Notes: generated by a model from the sequence alone, not told the origin. Shown: positions 47,928 through 57,766, counted from the first letter of the stretch. The stretch is DNA of 64,000 nt from JAPPHA01 sp963664045 (GCA_963664045.2 CAXXGT010000015.1:248001-312000); one strand, 5' to 3'. Translations and numbers: made by a program.

Positions 47928-48645
47928 CCAGGACTTTCCCACGCTGTGGGATTTCGGGCGATTCGGGTTACGTTTGCCCGGGTTACGTTGATTCTGCCGT
48001 GGTTTTCTCCGACTTTCGCGGGGAAAGCGATGCTTGTGCACAAGGTTCCGGCCGAAATATGCCAAGTGCGCACTTTTTCACATAGCCTGCCAGGATGAAC
48101 CGTTAGGGCTGGCTCCGGAATCCACGGCCAAGGCCGATCAAATGACGCGACGACGGCATCGTCGATTTGAGTGAACACGCCTGCCGACGGCTCGACTGGT
48201 GCTGACGTTCTGGTTTCCGGTGCGTGCCTGCCGGGGTTACGCGAACAACCGGGGGCGTGGTGGTGATCGAGCGACACCCGGCGCTTCGTCCGTGATCCGC
48301 AATGGCCGACGTTTGCTGTCAGGGAGAGAGGATCGCGTCGAAGGCGTCTTCGCGCTTGAGTGCGAAGTGCCGGGTTGCGGAGGCGAAGTTGTCGAAGGTA
48401 GTCTTGTGGATGATGAGCGCGATGGCAATGTTGGTGCACAGCGCGTTGTTCTCGGGGGCGAAGCCTGTGCGTGCGAGGCAGGCGTCCTCGTCGAAGGTCC
48501 TGTCCCTGACATGGTGGTTGGCTTCGACCGTCGCATCCCGCTTCACGCGTTCGTGCGGACGTACGAGGCGGACCACAACATCGGCAAGGGTAAAGTCGTC
48601 AGGCGACTCGGTGAAGACAGGTCTGTCATCCGCGCGGTGGCCCAT
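47928..48645 (-). pseudogene. ISAs1-family transposase, C-terminal fragment
   Basis: A terminal repeat CAGGACTTTCCCACGCTG lies at 47928. The only coding remnant (48319-48645) reads VEANHHVRDRTFDEDACLARTG-like sequence with the catalytic Glu in VEANHH, then NNALCTNIAIALIIH, the ISAs1 C-terminus. Sequence between 47960 and 48318 is non-coding or scrambled. Confidence 0.75.
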
Positions 48646-48781
48646 GCCGCCATCAATAATCGAAGCGACGACAAAAAGTCAGAAGAAATTGCAACTACCG
48701 CTGATAACTGATCAAATCAGCAGCAAAACCTAGCGTGGGATGGCCCTGGGATGCTGCGACCATGCCCTTGATGCAAAAGCA

Positions 48782-48819
48782 AGTATTGATAGAATTACGA
48801 CACATGCATCATCAATACT
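48782..48819. promoter_or_regulatory. Inverted repeat upstream of GntR remnant
   Basis: AGTATTGAT (48782-48790) and ATCAATACT (48811-48819), perfect 9-bp arms 20 bp apart, in an AT-rich stretch; possible operator. Confidence 0.35.
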
Positions 48820-48879
48820 CAACATTTTATCGATTCGGGGAAAGGACGATGTTCTCTCTCCGGAAGAGCGATTGCGACA

Positions 48880-49321
48880 CGGTGGTCGGGATCCTGGCCT
48901 CAGCCATGCGGCGCGAAATTCTCCTGATGTGGTTCGAATTCGAGAAGCTGGGCCTCATGCGGTTGCTGGAGCGTGGTGGCGTGATACGGGAGCGGCCGTG
49001 ATCGCGGCCCAGCACCAGATGTCGCGCGCGGACGCAGCGGTGCAGACTGGCCACGACGGCACTCCGCACTGCAATGGGACGAGGCCTGCCGGCTATTTTC
49101 AGCGACGCTGCTCAACGCCTCGGATTCGCCCCGGTTGGTCGAAATGGCGAGCCGGATCTGCGACCAGTCACGCCGGTTCCGACTGGAGCTACTTCGAGAA
49201 GGGCGTATTGATTCTTGGCCCGTGCCGCACGGCACGAGGCTCTGAAATCCGCAGGCGTCGCGCGAGACGAAGACGCGGTCCTGCAATTGCTTGAGGACGA
49301 CATACGGGCAGACCTGACCTG
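48880..49321 (+). pseudogene. GntR-family regulator (FCD domain), degenerate
   Basis: The first part reads SAMRREILLMWFEFEKLGLM, loosely like a GntR winged helix. A second frame reads WDEACRLFSATLLNASDSPR, LVEMASRICDQSRRFRLELL, helices of the FCD ligand-binding domain, to a TGA near 49233. A shift near 49210 restores the last FCD helix (ARDEDAVLQLLEDDIRADL) ending at 49321. It lies 20 bp before the ABC importer genes and was probably their regulator. Confidence 0.5.
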
Positions 49322-49341
49322 ACTACCCAAGGGAGAAAACA

Positions 49342-50352
49342 ATGGTACACATGAACAGACGACAGTTGCTCGCGATGACGGGGGCGGCGGCGGCCTCGGG
49401 CCTTGCCGCGCCGGCGCTGGCCAGCAACCGCGCGATCAAGGTTGGTGCGTTGCGCTTCACCTCGCACTCTGGCAGCTTCGTCGCATTCGAACGAGGCTAT
49501 TTTGCCGATGCTGGACTCGACGTGGAGTTCGAGTTTTTCCAGGCCGCACAGCCCATGGCTGTGGCGATCGCCAGCGGTGACTTGGACTATGCTGTAACAG
49601 CGATCACCGGCGGCCTGGTTAACCTCGCGGACAAGGGCGCGATCAAGGTGATCGGCGGCGCATTGTCCGAGGAGGACGGCATTGACGGCACGAAGATCAT
49701 CGTTTCGGTCGCGGCGTTCGAAGCCGGTGTGAAAGAACCGAAGGATCTCGACGGGAAGAGGTTCGCCGTAACGCAGTCCGGTTCGTCCTTTCATTACATG
49801 GGATCGAAGATAGCCGCGGCCGAGGGGATCGAGCTGCAGTTCATACCACTTCAGAAGGTCGGCGCGATCGTCGGCGCGATCAAGTCTGGACAGGTTGACG
49901 CCTGGTCGATCGTGCCCCACATCGCCAAACCGCTCGCGGGTTCGGGTGCCGTGCACATCATTGGCAGCGTGGCCGATTACATCCCGAACTACCAGGTGAC
50001 TACAGTCTTCACCTCGACGGAAAACGCAACGAACGAGAGGGGGATGACCGAGAGCTTCCTCGCCGGGTTCTCGAAGGGCGTGGACGACTATACGGCGGCC
50101 ATGATCGACGGGACGGCCGATCAGGACGCGATGGTCGATCTGATCCACAAGTATGTCTACACCGACCGCCCGCGCGAAAAGGCGGCGCCGTCGATCATCA
50201 ACGGATCCATGCGGCTCAACAAGGGTGCAGCGCTGAACATAGCCTCGGTCCAGGATCAGCTGAGCTGGTTCCAGTCCGAAGAGCTGGTGGACGCCGACAT
50301 CACGATCGATCAGCTGATCGATCCCTCTTACGTCGAGATCATCGGTTCCTGA
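49342..50352 (+). CDS. ABC transporter substrate-binding protein (SsuA/TauA/NMT1-like)
   Basis: A 336-residue periplasmic protein with a twin-arginine-type leader: NRRQLLAMTGAAAASGLA then APALA. The NMT1/SsuA-like body shows VGALRFTSHSGSFVAFERGY, FFQAAQPMAVAIASGDLDYA and LDGKRFAVTQSGSSFHY. Such proteins bind sulfonates, taurine, nitrate, thiamine precursors or aromatic acids; the ligand cannot be told. Heads a three-gene importer (binding protein, ATPase, permease). Start ATG 49342 after AAGGGAG. Confidence 0.87.
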   Translation: MVHMNRRQLLAMTGAAAASGLAAPALASNRAIKVGALRFTSHSGSFVAFERGYFADAGLDVEFEFFQAAQPMAVAIASGDLDYAVTAITGGLVNLADKGAIKVIGGALSEEDGIDGTKIIVSVAAFEAGVKEPKDLDGKRFAVTQSGSSFHYMGSKIAAAEGIELQFIPLQKVGAIVGAIKSGQVDAWSIVPHIAKPLAGSGAVHIIGSVADYIPNYQVTTVFTSTENATNERGMTESFLAGFSKGVDDYTAAMIDGTADQDAMVDLIHKYVYTDRPREKAAPSIINGSMRLNKGAALNIASVQDQLSWFQSEELVDADITIDQLIDPSYVEIIGS

Positions 50353-50409
50353 GGTCATACATGGCGGGGTGGCCTCAGTGCCGCCCTGCCGTCAGTCCGA
50401 GAGAGCGAC

Positions 50410-51177
50410 ATGGAGATTCGACTGGATGGCATCAGCCATTCCTACGACGACACGGAAATACTGCGCGGCATCGACATGGACGTCCCCTCGGGCAGGATCG
50501 TGTGCCTGATCGGTCCGTCAGGATGCGGCAAATCGACACTCCTGCGCTTCATCGGCGGGCTTGAACGGCCGACACAGGGGCGGGTCCTTCAATTCGGCAC
50601 GCCGCCCGAGGGATGCCTCAATCCGTTGACGTTCGTGTTCCAGGATTTCGCGCTTCTGCCTTGGCGCAGTGTTCGCGGGAACATCTCGCTCGTGCTCGAA
50701 GACCACAAGATCGGTAGCGCCGAGGTCGAGCGTATCATTGCTGATGTGCTGGCGCGCACCAAGCTTTCGGAATTCGCGTGGGCTCTGCCCAGGCAGCTTT
50801 CTGGTGGCATGAAGCAGCGTGTGGCGATCGCCCGGGCCTTGGCCGTCAACCCGGTCGTCATGCTGATGGATGAACCGCTTTCCGCGTTGGACAGCCAGAC
50901 GCGGGCGCTTCTGATGGATGACCTGATCACGCTTTGGGAGCGTCAGCCGTTCACGGCGGTCTACGTCACCCACAACCTGACCGAGGCCGTTCGGTTAGGT
51001 CACAGGATCGTGGTTCTGTCGCGTCGCCCGGGCTCGATCCGCGAAATCGTGGAAATTGACAAACCTTTGTCGGAGCGCGGTTACGCCGACGCGGAGCTGG
51101 AACGCATCCAGAAATATTTGTGGGGCTTGATGCGCGACGATGTGCGCGCGGCCGACAAGGAGCTTCTCGGTGTCTGA
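50410..51177 (+). CDS. ABC importer ATPase (SsuB/TauB-like)
   Basis: A 255-residue ABC ATPase: Walker A GPSGCGKSTLL, Q-loop FVFQDFALLPWR, signature LSGGMKQRVAIARAL, Walker B VVMLMDEPLSALD and switch VTHNLTEAVRL. The QDFALLPWR form is typical of the nitrate/sulfonate/taurine family. It follows the binding protein by 57 bp and overlaps the permease start. Confidence 0.92.
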   Translation: MEIRLDGISHSYDDTEILRGIDMDVPSGRIVCLIGPSGCGKSTLLRFIGGLERPTQGRVLQFGTPPEGCLNPLTFVFQDFALLPWRSVRGNISLVLEDHKIGSAEVERIIADVLARTKLSEFAWALPRQLSGGMKQRVAIARALAVNPVVMLMDEPLSALDSQTRALLMDDLITLWERQPFTAVYVTHNLTEAVRLGHRIVVLSRRPGSIREIVEIDKPLSERGYADAELERIQKYLWGLMRDDVRAADKELLGV

Positions 51178-51985
51178 CAGCACACTGCCGTACGGATCGG
51201 CACAACTTGAGGTTCGCTTTCGCGGAGGAGGATTTTCGCCGATCCCGTACCGCTGGATGGGCGTACTCGTCTTTTTCATCTTGATCGTCTTCATCGAATG
51301 GGGGACACGGACTGGCTTCATCTCGGCCCTGACGCTGCCACGCCCGACGGACGTTTTGGCGACATTCGGTGAGCTTTGGGATTCGGGCCTGCTGTTCCGG
51401 CATTTGGGCCTGTCGCTCAGCCGCCTTTTCGTGGGCGCGGCACTGGGCGCGAGCGTTGGCATCGGCGTGGGTATCCTGATCGGCCTCTTTTCCTACATCC
51501 GTGGAGGGTTGGGGCCGCTCGTCGCTGCCATCTTCCCGATCCCCAAGATCGCGCTTCTGCCGCTCTTCGTCATCTGGTTCGGCATCGGCGAGGGATCCAA
51601 ATACGCGCTGATCGCCCTCGGGACCTTCACGCCCACCGTCGTCGCCACCTATGGCGCGGTCGACAACGTGGACCGGTCCTTGATCCGCATGGGCCAGAGC
51701 TTTGGCCTATCATGGCTCTCGATAGTGCGAAAGATCGTGCTGCCGGGGGCCATGCCCGGGATCCTCTCGGGCCTGCGCATTAGCCTGGCGATCGCAATCA
51801 TCCTTCTGGTCGCGGCCGAAATGCTGGGTGCGCAATACGGGATCGGCGCCTATATCCTCGAATCCGGATCCCTTTACGACCTCGAACGGCTCTTTGCCGG
51901 GGTCGTGATCCTGTCGCTTCTGGGCGTCCTGACTTCGGGCGCCATCGCGCTTGTCGAGCGGCGCCTGCTGGACTGGCGCGTTTGA
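51171..51985 (+). CDS. ABC importer permease (SsuC/TauC-like)
   Basis: About 271 residues with six membrane helices (first YRWMGVLVFFILIVFIEWG). The EAA-type coupling motif is in GQSFGLSWLSIVRKIVLPGA followed by MPGILSGLRISLAIA. The start is placed at GTG 51171, overlapping the ATPase stop; an upstream frame extension would read into the ATPase gene. Last gene of the importer; Tn3-family debris begins about 240 bp downstream. Confidence 0.88.
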
Positions 51986-52224
51986 GCCGCCGACCCGAAT
52001 GCGACTTTGACGTCGTCATCGCAGGCCGCTGAGCCAGGGGCGTGGGATCGGCATCGCGGGTGCCGCGCCAAAAGGCCCGACGGTTGTGCTGGTCGAAATG
52101 TACGGCATTTTGGCCTAAACGGACCGCAGCTGAATATATGACATCGTGAAGAACACACGGCGAACAGACCGCGTGTTTTGCGACTCTGTGAGGCGGGATC
52201 ATCACGGACTGCTCACGGACCCTG

Positions 52225-52784
52225 ATCGGCCATGCCATGCTTTGTGGCCTTGCCTTTCGCCTTGCACAGGTTCCGCGCGAGGTCCCCAACTCGCGGACGA
52301 TCCTGGTCGGTGACCGGCCTCCTGCAATGCGATCCCTGATTGCATCCATATCGATCTTCGGCAGTCGGTCGCGATAGATGCCCGACCGCCTGGCCGCGAA
52401 AATTCCATCAGCCTGACTCTTGCAGCACGGGTTGGTCTCGATCTCGGCAAAGACGCCGGGCATGTCGAAAAACGCCCTGCCGGCAGCGGTCGACGTATCC
52501 ACGGGCTGTTCAGTCGCAACGGGACGGGCGCCCCTCTCCTTGAGCTTCTCGATTATGACCTGAAGGTCTCGCAGTGAACGTGCCCAGCGGTCGATCCGCG
52601 TGTTGACCAGTGTCTCGTCCGGATGGGTGAAGTCGAGGCTGGTCCCGAGATCGGGACGGCTCTCAAGATTGGCACTGCTGGCGGTTTCGGTCTTGAAAAT
52701 GATGCATCCCGCGGCCTCGAGCGCGGTGACCTGGGCATCGGGGTCCAGGTCGACAGGTGAAACCCTGGCATAGCTATACGGGCA
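52225..52784 (-). pseudogene. Serine resolvase (TnpR-like), 5' end lost
   Basis: One open frame reads YARVSPVDLDPDAQVTALEA, SRPDLGTSLDFTHPDETLV, RIDRWARSLRDLQVIIEKL, GARPVATEQPVDTSTAAGRA and IDMDAIRDRIAGGRSPTRI, a resolvase with catalytic Ser in ARVS and a C-terminal helix-turn-helix. A stop lies just upstream with no start codon after it, and several conserved residues are changed (IETNPCCKSQ for the usual FETNLRRERQ type). Remnant of a Tn3-family unit with the tnpA fragment above. Confidence 0.78.
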
Positions 52785-53189
52785 CTGAACTGTTCACTCT
52801 GGCTATGTCTCCAACGCGCTTTATACACGATGTCGGAATCGACCCTAATGAACATCGGATCGCGGCGATTCGGCACCATTCGACCTGCCATCATGGGTGC
52901 ACCCGATATCATGGTTAGTGTTGGCTGAAACGCCGAAACCAAGCCGTTTTGAACGAAGCCGCGTTTGGCGCGACCTTGCCTCTGGGAGAAAGCTGATTCA
53001 GGGTTTTCAGCCTTGTCGGTTGATCCCGTTTGATGTGGGGCATTCTCCGGGGCTGCATATCCCGACCAGTGTGCCCGGTCCGTCTTCTGTCGAAGTATCG
53101 GATCCGGAGACGGCGTCGTTTCGCGCCGTTTTTGTCGGTTCGGCGAGACGGGCACGAGCGGGCCTGCGACGGTCCTGAGGGCGCTGGAT

Positions 53190-53770
53190 TTGCCGCTTGC
53201 TGTCTGTCGCCGAGCATGTTTCCCACCTCGAACTGTCTCAGTCAGACGGACCAGCTCGTGTGCCCTTCCGTGTTTTCGTTCAGCAGGCTGTCGAGGCGCG
53301 CAGCAATTCGGGACTCGACCCGACGCTTTGCCGCGACCAGCGCATCGGCACAGAGCCTCTCGATGGTCGATATGCCAGGCAGAAATATCTGCCTGCGACG
53401 GCGCTCCTCCACGCAACACCGTACAAGATCTTCGCTTGAATGGGCCGCTTCGGCCTGCTTTGCCAGCCAGGACTTTATCCGGCGCGTGCGTTTGCACGAG
53501 AATATCCGGTAACCGTAGATCCTGCGCGAGGCCACCAGGTGTTCCTGACGGGTTTGACGCCGTGCGGCATAGGTAAGCAGAGCGTCGCCCGTGATGCCCG
53601 ATTAGACGCCAATGAGCCTGGGAACCTCCTCGGGGATGACCTTACCGGACCCCAGAATGCGCACCGGGTAGCGCAAGACGCAGAGCTTTGACGCGAAACC
53701 CAGCTGGTTTTCCTGACGTCTGCGCGCCCGGATATGTTCGATATCATCGTCCGCCAGCATGAAATGGTGC
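53190..53770 (-). pseudogene. Tn3-family transposase TnpA, N-terminal fragment with two stops
   Basis: A single frame reads DDDIEHIRARRRQENQLGFA, KLCVLRYPVRIL, a TAA at 53602-53604, then TYAARRQTRQEHLVASRRI, YGYRIFSCKRTRRIKSWLAK, RRQIFLPGISTIERLCADAL, a TGA at 53242-53244, then LRQFEVGNM. This is the DUF4158 N-terminal region of Tn3 transposases. The DDE domain and C-terminal half are absent. Confidence 0.82.
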
Positions 53771-53949
53771 AAGGGGGGGGTGGGATTTCTCGTCAATCGG
53801 CATGTCAAGAAAGGGCAGCGCGCTGGCGCGCCATCAGAATCCTGCATCCTGGCGTGGGAGATCGTCCTTGTTGGGGTATAGTCTGTTCGGTACAGATCCC
53901 GGCTCATGTAAATCAATGACCTGCGAGGCAGAAATCCGAGGAGGTTCAA

Positions 53950-54582
53950 TTGGGACGGGGGGAGGCCATCGATGCCAGGGTTTCCACCGCGGACCAGTCC
54001 TGTGAACGCCAGGTCGCGGAATTGACGTCTTTCGCCGAGCGACGCGGCTGTGACGTGACAGGGACATCCGCCAATCGTGCCGCACGCAAAAGAATATTGG
54101 ATCTCGCGCAGACGCGACGGATCCGTGCCGTCCATGTCTCCGAGCTTTCCCGATGGGGGCCATCGACACGGTATCTGCTCGCCATACTGCACAGGTTGGC
54201 GGGATGGAAAGTCTCGGTCGTCGCAACGAACGGCATGACCTTCGGACCCGATACGCCACATGGCCGGATGATGGCCACAATGCTGGCGGGGATTGCTCAA
54301 TTCGAGCGCGACCTGATCAGCGAGCGCGTGGAATCGGGGCTGGCCGCGGCGAAGGCGCGGGGGAAGAAGCGCGGCCATCAACCAGGATGGCGGCCAAATT
54401 CAGACAAGTTCGCGCCGCATGTCCTTCGGGCCGTCAGTGAAGGACGAAGTAACCGCTGGATCGCCCGTGACCTCGGGTTCAGCAAGAATTCCGTCCTCGA
54501 CATCGTAAGACGGCGCTGGCGAGCCGGAAACATGTGCATTCTCGCAGCGCTCAGCTCCAATTTCGCGGACAGTCGACCGTGA
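53950..54582 (+). CDS. Serine recombinase (resolvase/invertase family)
   Basis: A 210-residue recombinase. The catalytic serine is in DARVSTADQS, followed by the VHVSELSRWGPSTRYLLAIL segment, VVATNGMTFGPDTPHGRMMA, MLAGIAQFERDLISERVESG (E-helix) and a C-terminal HTH (GRSNRWIARDLGFSKNSVL). The start is a TTG at 53950 with a very good GAGGAGG site; the usual G-Y before ARVS has become D, which may impair activity. Divergent from the Tn3 tnpA remnant, so probably the resolvase of a related transposon. Confidence 0.8.
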   Translation: MGRGEAIDARVSTADQSCERQVAELTSFAERRGCDVTGTSANRAARKRILDLAQTRRIRAVHVSELSRWGPSTRYLLAILHRLAGWKVSVVATNGMTFGPDTPHGRMMATMLAGIAQFERDLISERVESGLAAAKARGKKRGHQPGWRPNSDKFAPHVLRAVSEGRSNRWIARDLGFSKNSVLDIVRRRWRAGNMCILAALSSNFADSRP

Positions 54583-54730
54583 ATGCGACGAGAAGCATAG
54601 ACCAAATGCTCGGAGTGCCGTTTCGCCCCGTACCAGAATCGACCCCACTGCCGGGGAAGCACCTGGGGAAGGGACCCGGCGATCCGCCCGGCATCGCCGT
54701 AATCCCGGCAATTTCCCACGGGAGCCGAGC

Positions 54731-56155
54731 ATGACCGGCTCGATCACTCTGCCGTTTTGGGTCTTTGCCGTGGTCAGTGTTCTGGCGTTTTGGGCACTGC
54801 TGGACCGGATCCTGATGCCCGGGGCGCGCTGGTTCCTGCGCCGCCGTCTCAACCGCATGATCGAAGAGGTCAACGTGCGGCTGGAACTGCAGATCCCGGC
54901 GTTCCAGCAGACCCGTCGCCGCGTGCTCATCGACCGGCTCAGGCACGATCCGCAGATAATGGAAGCGATCGAGGCCGAGGCCGAGGCCGCCGGCACGCCG
55001 CGTGAAGTGTTGAGCCGGCAGGTTCATCGCTACGCCCGCGAGATCGTGCCGTCCTTCAACGCCTGGGCATATTTCCGCGTCGGTTATTACGTCGCGCGGC
55101 GCACGGTACAGCTCCTTTACCGCGTGCGGTTGGGATTTTCCGACGATGATGCGCTTGCCCGCATCGAACCCGGCGCCAGTGTCGTCTTCGTGATGAACCA
55201 CCGCAGCAACATGGACTATGTGATGGTCGCCTACTTGGCGGCGCATCGCTCGGCGCTGAGCTACGCCGTCGGCGAGTGGGCGCAGGTCTGGCCGATCAGG
55301 ACACTCGTGCGTTCGCTTGGCGCCTACTTCGTTCGCCGCGGCTCCGGCAGCCGTCTCTACCGTCAGGTGCTTGCGCGCTACGTGCAGGCGGCCACCGCCG
55401 GCGGCGTGGTGCAGGCTGTCTATCCCGAAGGCGGCCTTAGCAGGGACGGCCGTCTGCGCAAGCCCAAGGTCGGCCTGATCGGCTACATGGTCTCCTCCTT
55501 TGATCCGGAGGGCGCTCGCGATGTCGTCTTTGTGCCGGTGGGGATCAACTACGACCGCGTGCTCGAGGATCGCATGCTGGTGCGCTCGCCTGTCCCCGGC
55601 GAACCCGGGCGCGGCAGGCTGCGGGTGGTGGTCACCGCGCTCCGCTTCGTCGCCCACAACGTGAGCCTCATTATCCGCCGGCGCTGGTACCGTTTCGGTT
55701 ACGCCTGCGTGAACTTCGCCACGCCGATCTCCATGCGCGAATATACGAAAGACCGCGAGATCGACTTTCGTACCCTGGGACCGGAAGCCCGCAACGCAGC
55801 TGTGGAGCGGCTCGGCGGCGAACTGTTGCAAGCAGTTGCGGCAGCGGTCCCGGTGTTGCCCGTGTCTCTGGTGGCGTCGGTGTTCGTCGATGCGGAGAGC
55901 GAGGCGCTCGATCTGCTGGAGATCAAGAGGCGGACACAGACGCTGATTGACAGGCTGGAGCAGCGGGGCGCCTATGTGCACATGCCGCGGACCGATCGCG
56001 ACTACGCCGTCACCGTGGGCACACGCATGCTGGCACTCCGGCACTTTGTGACAGAGTCGGAGGGGCTATACCGCGCGAATGAAAGTGAGCGGGACATGTT
56101 GCGCTACTATGCCAACGCCATCGAGCACTTCCTGCGAGATGCGTCCGATGGCTGA
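54731..56155 (+). CDS. PlsB-like glycerol-3-phosphate / lysophospholipid acyltransferase
   Basis: A 474-residue acyltransferase with an N-terminal membrane segment (FWVFAVVSVLAFWALLDRIL). Catalytic block I is NHRSNMDYVM (H-x4-D), block II includes LGAYFVRRGSGSRLYRQVL, block III AVYPEGGLSRDGRLRKPK (E-G motif) and block IV VVFVPVGINYDRV. The layout resembles PlsB more than PlsC, though shorter than E. coli PlsB (about 800 residues). Likely acylates a glycerophosphate or lysolipid at the inner membrane. Flanked by transposon debris; no operon partners. Confidence 0.87.
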   Translation: MTGSITLPFWVFAVVSVLAFWALLDRILMPGARWFLRRRLNRMIEEVNVRLELQIPAFQQTRRRVLIDRLRHDPQIMEAIEAEAEAAGTPREVLSRQVHRYAREIVPSFNAWAYFRVGYYVARRTVQLLYRVRLGFSDDDALARIEPGASVVFVMNHRSNMDYVMVAYLAAHRSALSYAVGEWAQVWPIRTLVRSLGAYFVRRGSGSRLYRQVLARYVQAATAGGVVQAVYPEGGLSRDGRLRKPKVGLIGYMVSSFDPEGARDVVFVPVGINYDRVLEDRMLVRSPVPGEPGRGRLRVVVTALRFVAHNVSLIIRRRWYRFGYACVNFATPISMREYTKDREIDFRTLGPEARNAAVERLGGELLQAVAAAVPVLPVSLVASVFVDAESEALDLLEIKRRTQTLIDRLEQRGAYVHMPRTDRDYAVTVGTRMLALRHFVTESEGLYRANESERDMLRYYANAIEHFLRDASDG

Positions 56156-56455
56156 GCGGAGAGCAGTCACATATCCTTGTTCGGATAGATCAGAATCCGG
56201 CTGGCACTCCGGGTCCGGCAAATCCTGTCACAGGTGCAGCGCGCCCGGCTGGCGCATTTACGAATGGGCACGATCTCCGCGATCGAGTCCACGAAAACAA
56301 ACCCGCGGGCCCCGACAGTGGAATCGCTCGCTCTCGTCCCTCAGTTTGATTCGACGTTCCGCGTCCGCAGTCCCGTGGAAGGCGGGACTTCCTCCTGATT
56401 GTTGGATCTACCGACGCCGCCGGAGTTCCGTCCGTCGCAGTGTTTGGCAACCCAT
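56156..56455. other. Intergenic, nothing recognised
   Basis: About 300 bp after the acyltransferase gene; no coding signal. Confidence 0.3.
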
Positions 56456-56534
56456 TGTTGTTTCTCACACTAAGTCACCGGGCAGCGCGGTAGCTTTCCC
56501 GGATTAAGCCGACTTCGGATTTCCTGGAAATCGG
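56456..56534. repeat. 79-bp direct repeat, copy 1
   Basis: Runs from TGTTGTTTCTCACACTAAG to CCTGGAAATCGG. The second copy at 58885-58963 differs at only a handful of positions and is in the same orientation. The two enclose the Dam/IS66/IS110/toxin-antitoxin cluster. Confidence 0.85.
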
Positions 56535-56731
56535 GCAACTGCTCGCCCCCCTTTTTTGACCATTGGTTTTCTTGCCTGATTGCGTTCGGGTCGAGCGTTC
56601 GCCCTCTTGCCGTGGCGCCTTGCGCGGTTCTCGCTGCCGACCTCTTGGCCCGTCGAGGATTTTCGCTTGACATCACAGAGCGGACGCTCCATGGTTGGTC
56701 CCGGAAGGATTGTTCCGGGGAGGCCGTTTCG

Positions 56732-57394
56732 ATGGGGGCATGGTTCGGGTCAAAGGCGACGACGGGGCTCTGCCAGGCCATCGTGAGCCTCATGCCGCCT
56801 CATTCCGCATATCTGGAAACGCACTTGGGGGGCGGTGCGATCATGAAGCGCAAGCCTCCTGCGCTGCGCAACATCGGCATCGATCTCAACGCCCGGTCCA
56901 TCAGGACGTTCAGCTGCGACCACGAGGTGGAGCTGGTTCACGGCTGCGCCCACCGCTTCCTGTCCGACTTCGACTTCGAGGGTCGCGAGCTGGTCTACAG
57001 CGACCCGCCCTACGTGCAGTCGACGCGCAGGTCGGGGCGCCGCTACCGCTTCGACTACACGGACGCCGACCATGTCGAACTCCTCGGCATCCTGAAGTCG
57101 CTGCCCTGCCAGGTGATGATCTCCGGCTATCCCTCCCGTCTCTACGGCGAACATCTGGCCGGCTGGCACGCGCTCGAGGTCCAGGTCAACAACCAGTCCT
57201 GCGTCGTCACCGAGAAGCTGTGGTTCAACTTCGAGCCGGGCCGCCCGCACTGGCACAGCTGTGCGGGCAGGAACTTCACCGACCGCCAGCGCATCAAGCG
57301 CAACGCCGAAAGCTGGGCGCGGCGCTACCGCGCGATGCCCCCGGGCGAGCGGCTCGCGGTGCTGGCGGCAGTGCTGGCGGTGGAGGCCGGGTGA
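56732..57394 (+). CDS. D12-class DNA N6-adenine methyltransferase (Dam-like)
   Basis: About 220 residues. The N-terminal motif region reads MGAWFGSKATTGLCQAIVSL then LETHLGGGAIMKRKPP, corresponding to the SAM-binding FGGK and EPF-G-GGA motifs of the D12 class (here T-H replaces P-F). The catalytic DPPY lies in LVYSDPPYVQSTRRSGRRY. The fold is complete but shorter than E. coli Dam (278). Such small D12 enzymes are frequent in phages and integrative elements. ATG 56732 follows GGGGAGG. Its TGA overlaps the ATG of the IS66-type ORF. Confidence 0.82.
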   Translation: MGAWFGSKATTGLCQAIVSLMPPHSAYLETHLGGGAIMKRKPPALRNIGIDLNARSIRTFSCDHEVELVHGCAHRFLSDFDFEGRELVYSDPPYVQSTRRSGRRYRFDYTDADHVELLGILKSLPCQVMISGYPSRLYGEHLAGWHALEVQVNNQSCVVTEKLWFNFEPGRPHWHSCAGRNFTDRQRIKRNAESWARRYRAMPPGERLAVLAAVLAVEAG

Positions 57395-57654
57395 TGGCGA
57401 CGGTGAACCCGGCATCGCTGCGCGAGGAGTTCGAGGCGGCAAAGGCCCGCATCGCCGCGCTGCGAAAGGACGGCAAGGTGTCCGAAGAGGTCGATGCCGT
57501 GATCGGCGTCCTGTTCACCCTGCTGGGCATCCTGATCACCGTCCTGCTGGAAAAGACGACCCGAAAGACCAGCAGGAACTCCGGCCTGCCGCCGTCGCAG
57601 ACCGAGAAGGACGAGACCGCACGGCACACATACGTGAAGACCGACTTTTCCTGA
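57394..57654 (+). CDS. IS66-family transposase N-terminal fragment (DUF6444-like)
   Basis: 86 codons beginning MATVNPASLREEFEAAKARI, a coiled-coil-like stretch, and ending with KTSRNSGLPPSQTEKDE, the hallmark of the N-terminal domain of IS66 transposases. A stop follows shortly after and the catalytic part is missing. It overlaps the methylase stop by one base, so the two are translationally coupled. Confidence 0.65.
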   Translation: MATVNPASLREEFEAAKARIAALRKDGKVSEEVDAVIGVLFTLLGILITVLLEKTTRKTSRNSGLPPSQTEKDETARHTYVKTDFS

Positions 57655-57659
57655 ACCAG

Positions 57660-57766
57660 GCGTCTTCACGCCGACAACCCCAACTCTTTCCGCTGAGTTC
57701 AATCGCAACATAGAGCGTCGTATCCTCCAGAATGACCGGAGTTGCGATATCGTCATGTGATGGCAT
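57660..57766 (-). pseudogene. IS110-type transposase N-terminal scrap
   Basis: Minus-strand codons from ATG 57766 read MPSHDDIATPVI then TTLYVAIELSGKSWG, the opening of one IS110 subgroup (LYVAIELSxxxW). A GGAG site precedes it. Homology ends after about 33 residues. Confidence 0.5.

Noticed and set aside
52553..53497. 314-codon minus-strand frame
   Set aside because: Basic, low-information translation; the genuine homologies in this stretch (resolvase, TnpA) are in other frames.
56695..57654. 319-codon plus-strand frame overlapping the Dam-like gene
   Set aside because: Its first two thirds are an off-frame reading of the methylase; only the last part (57394 on) carries recognisable IS66 content.
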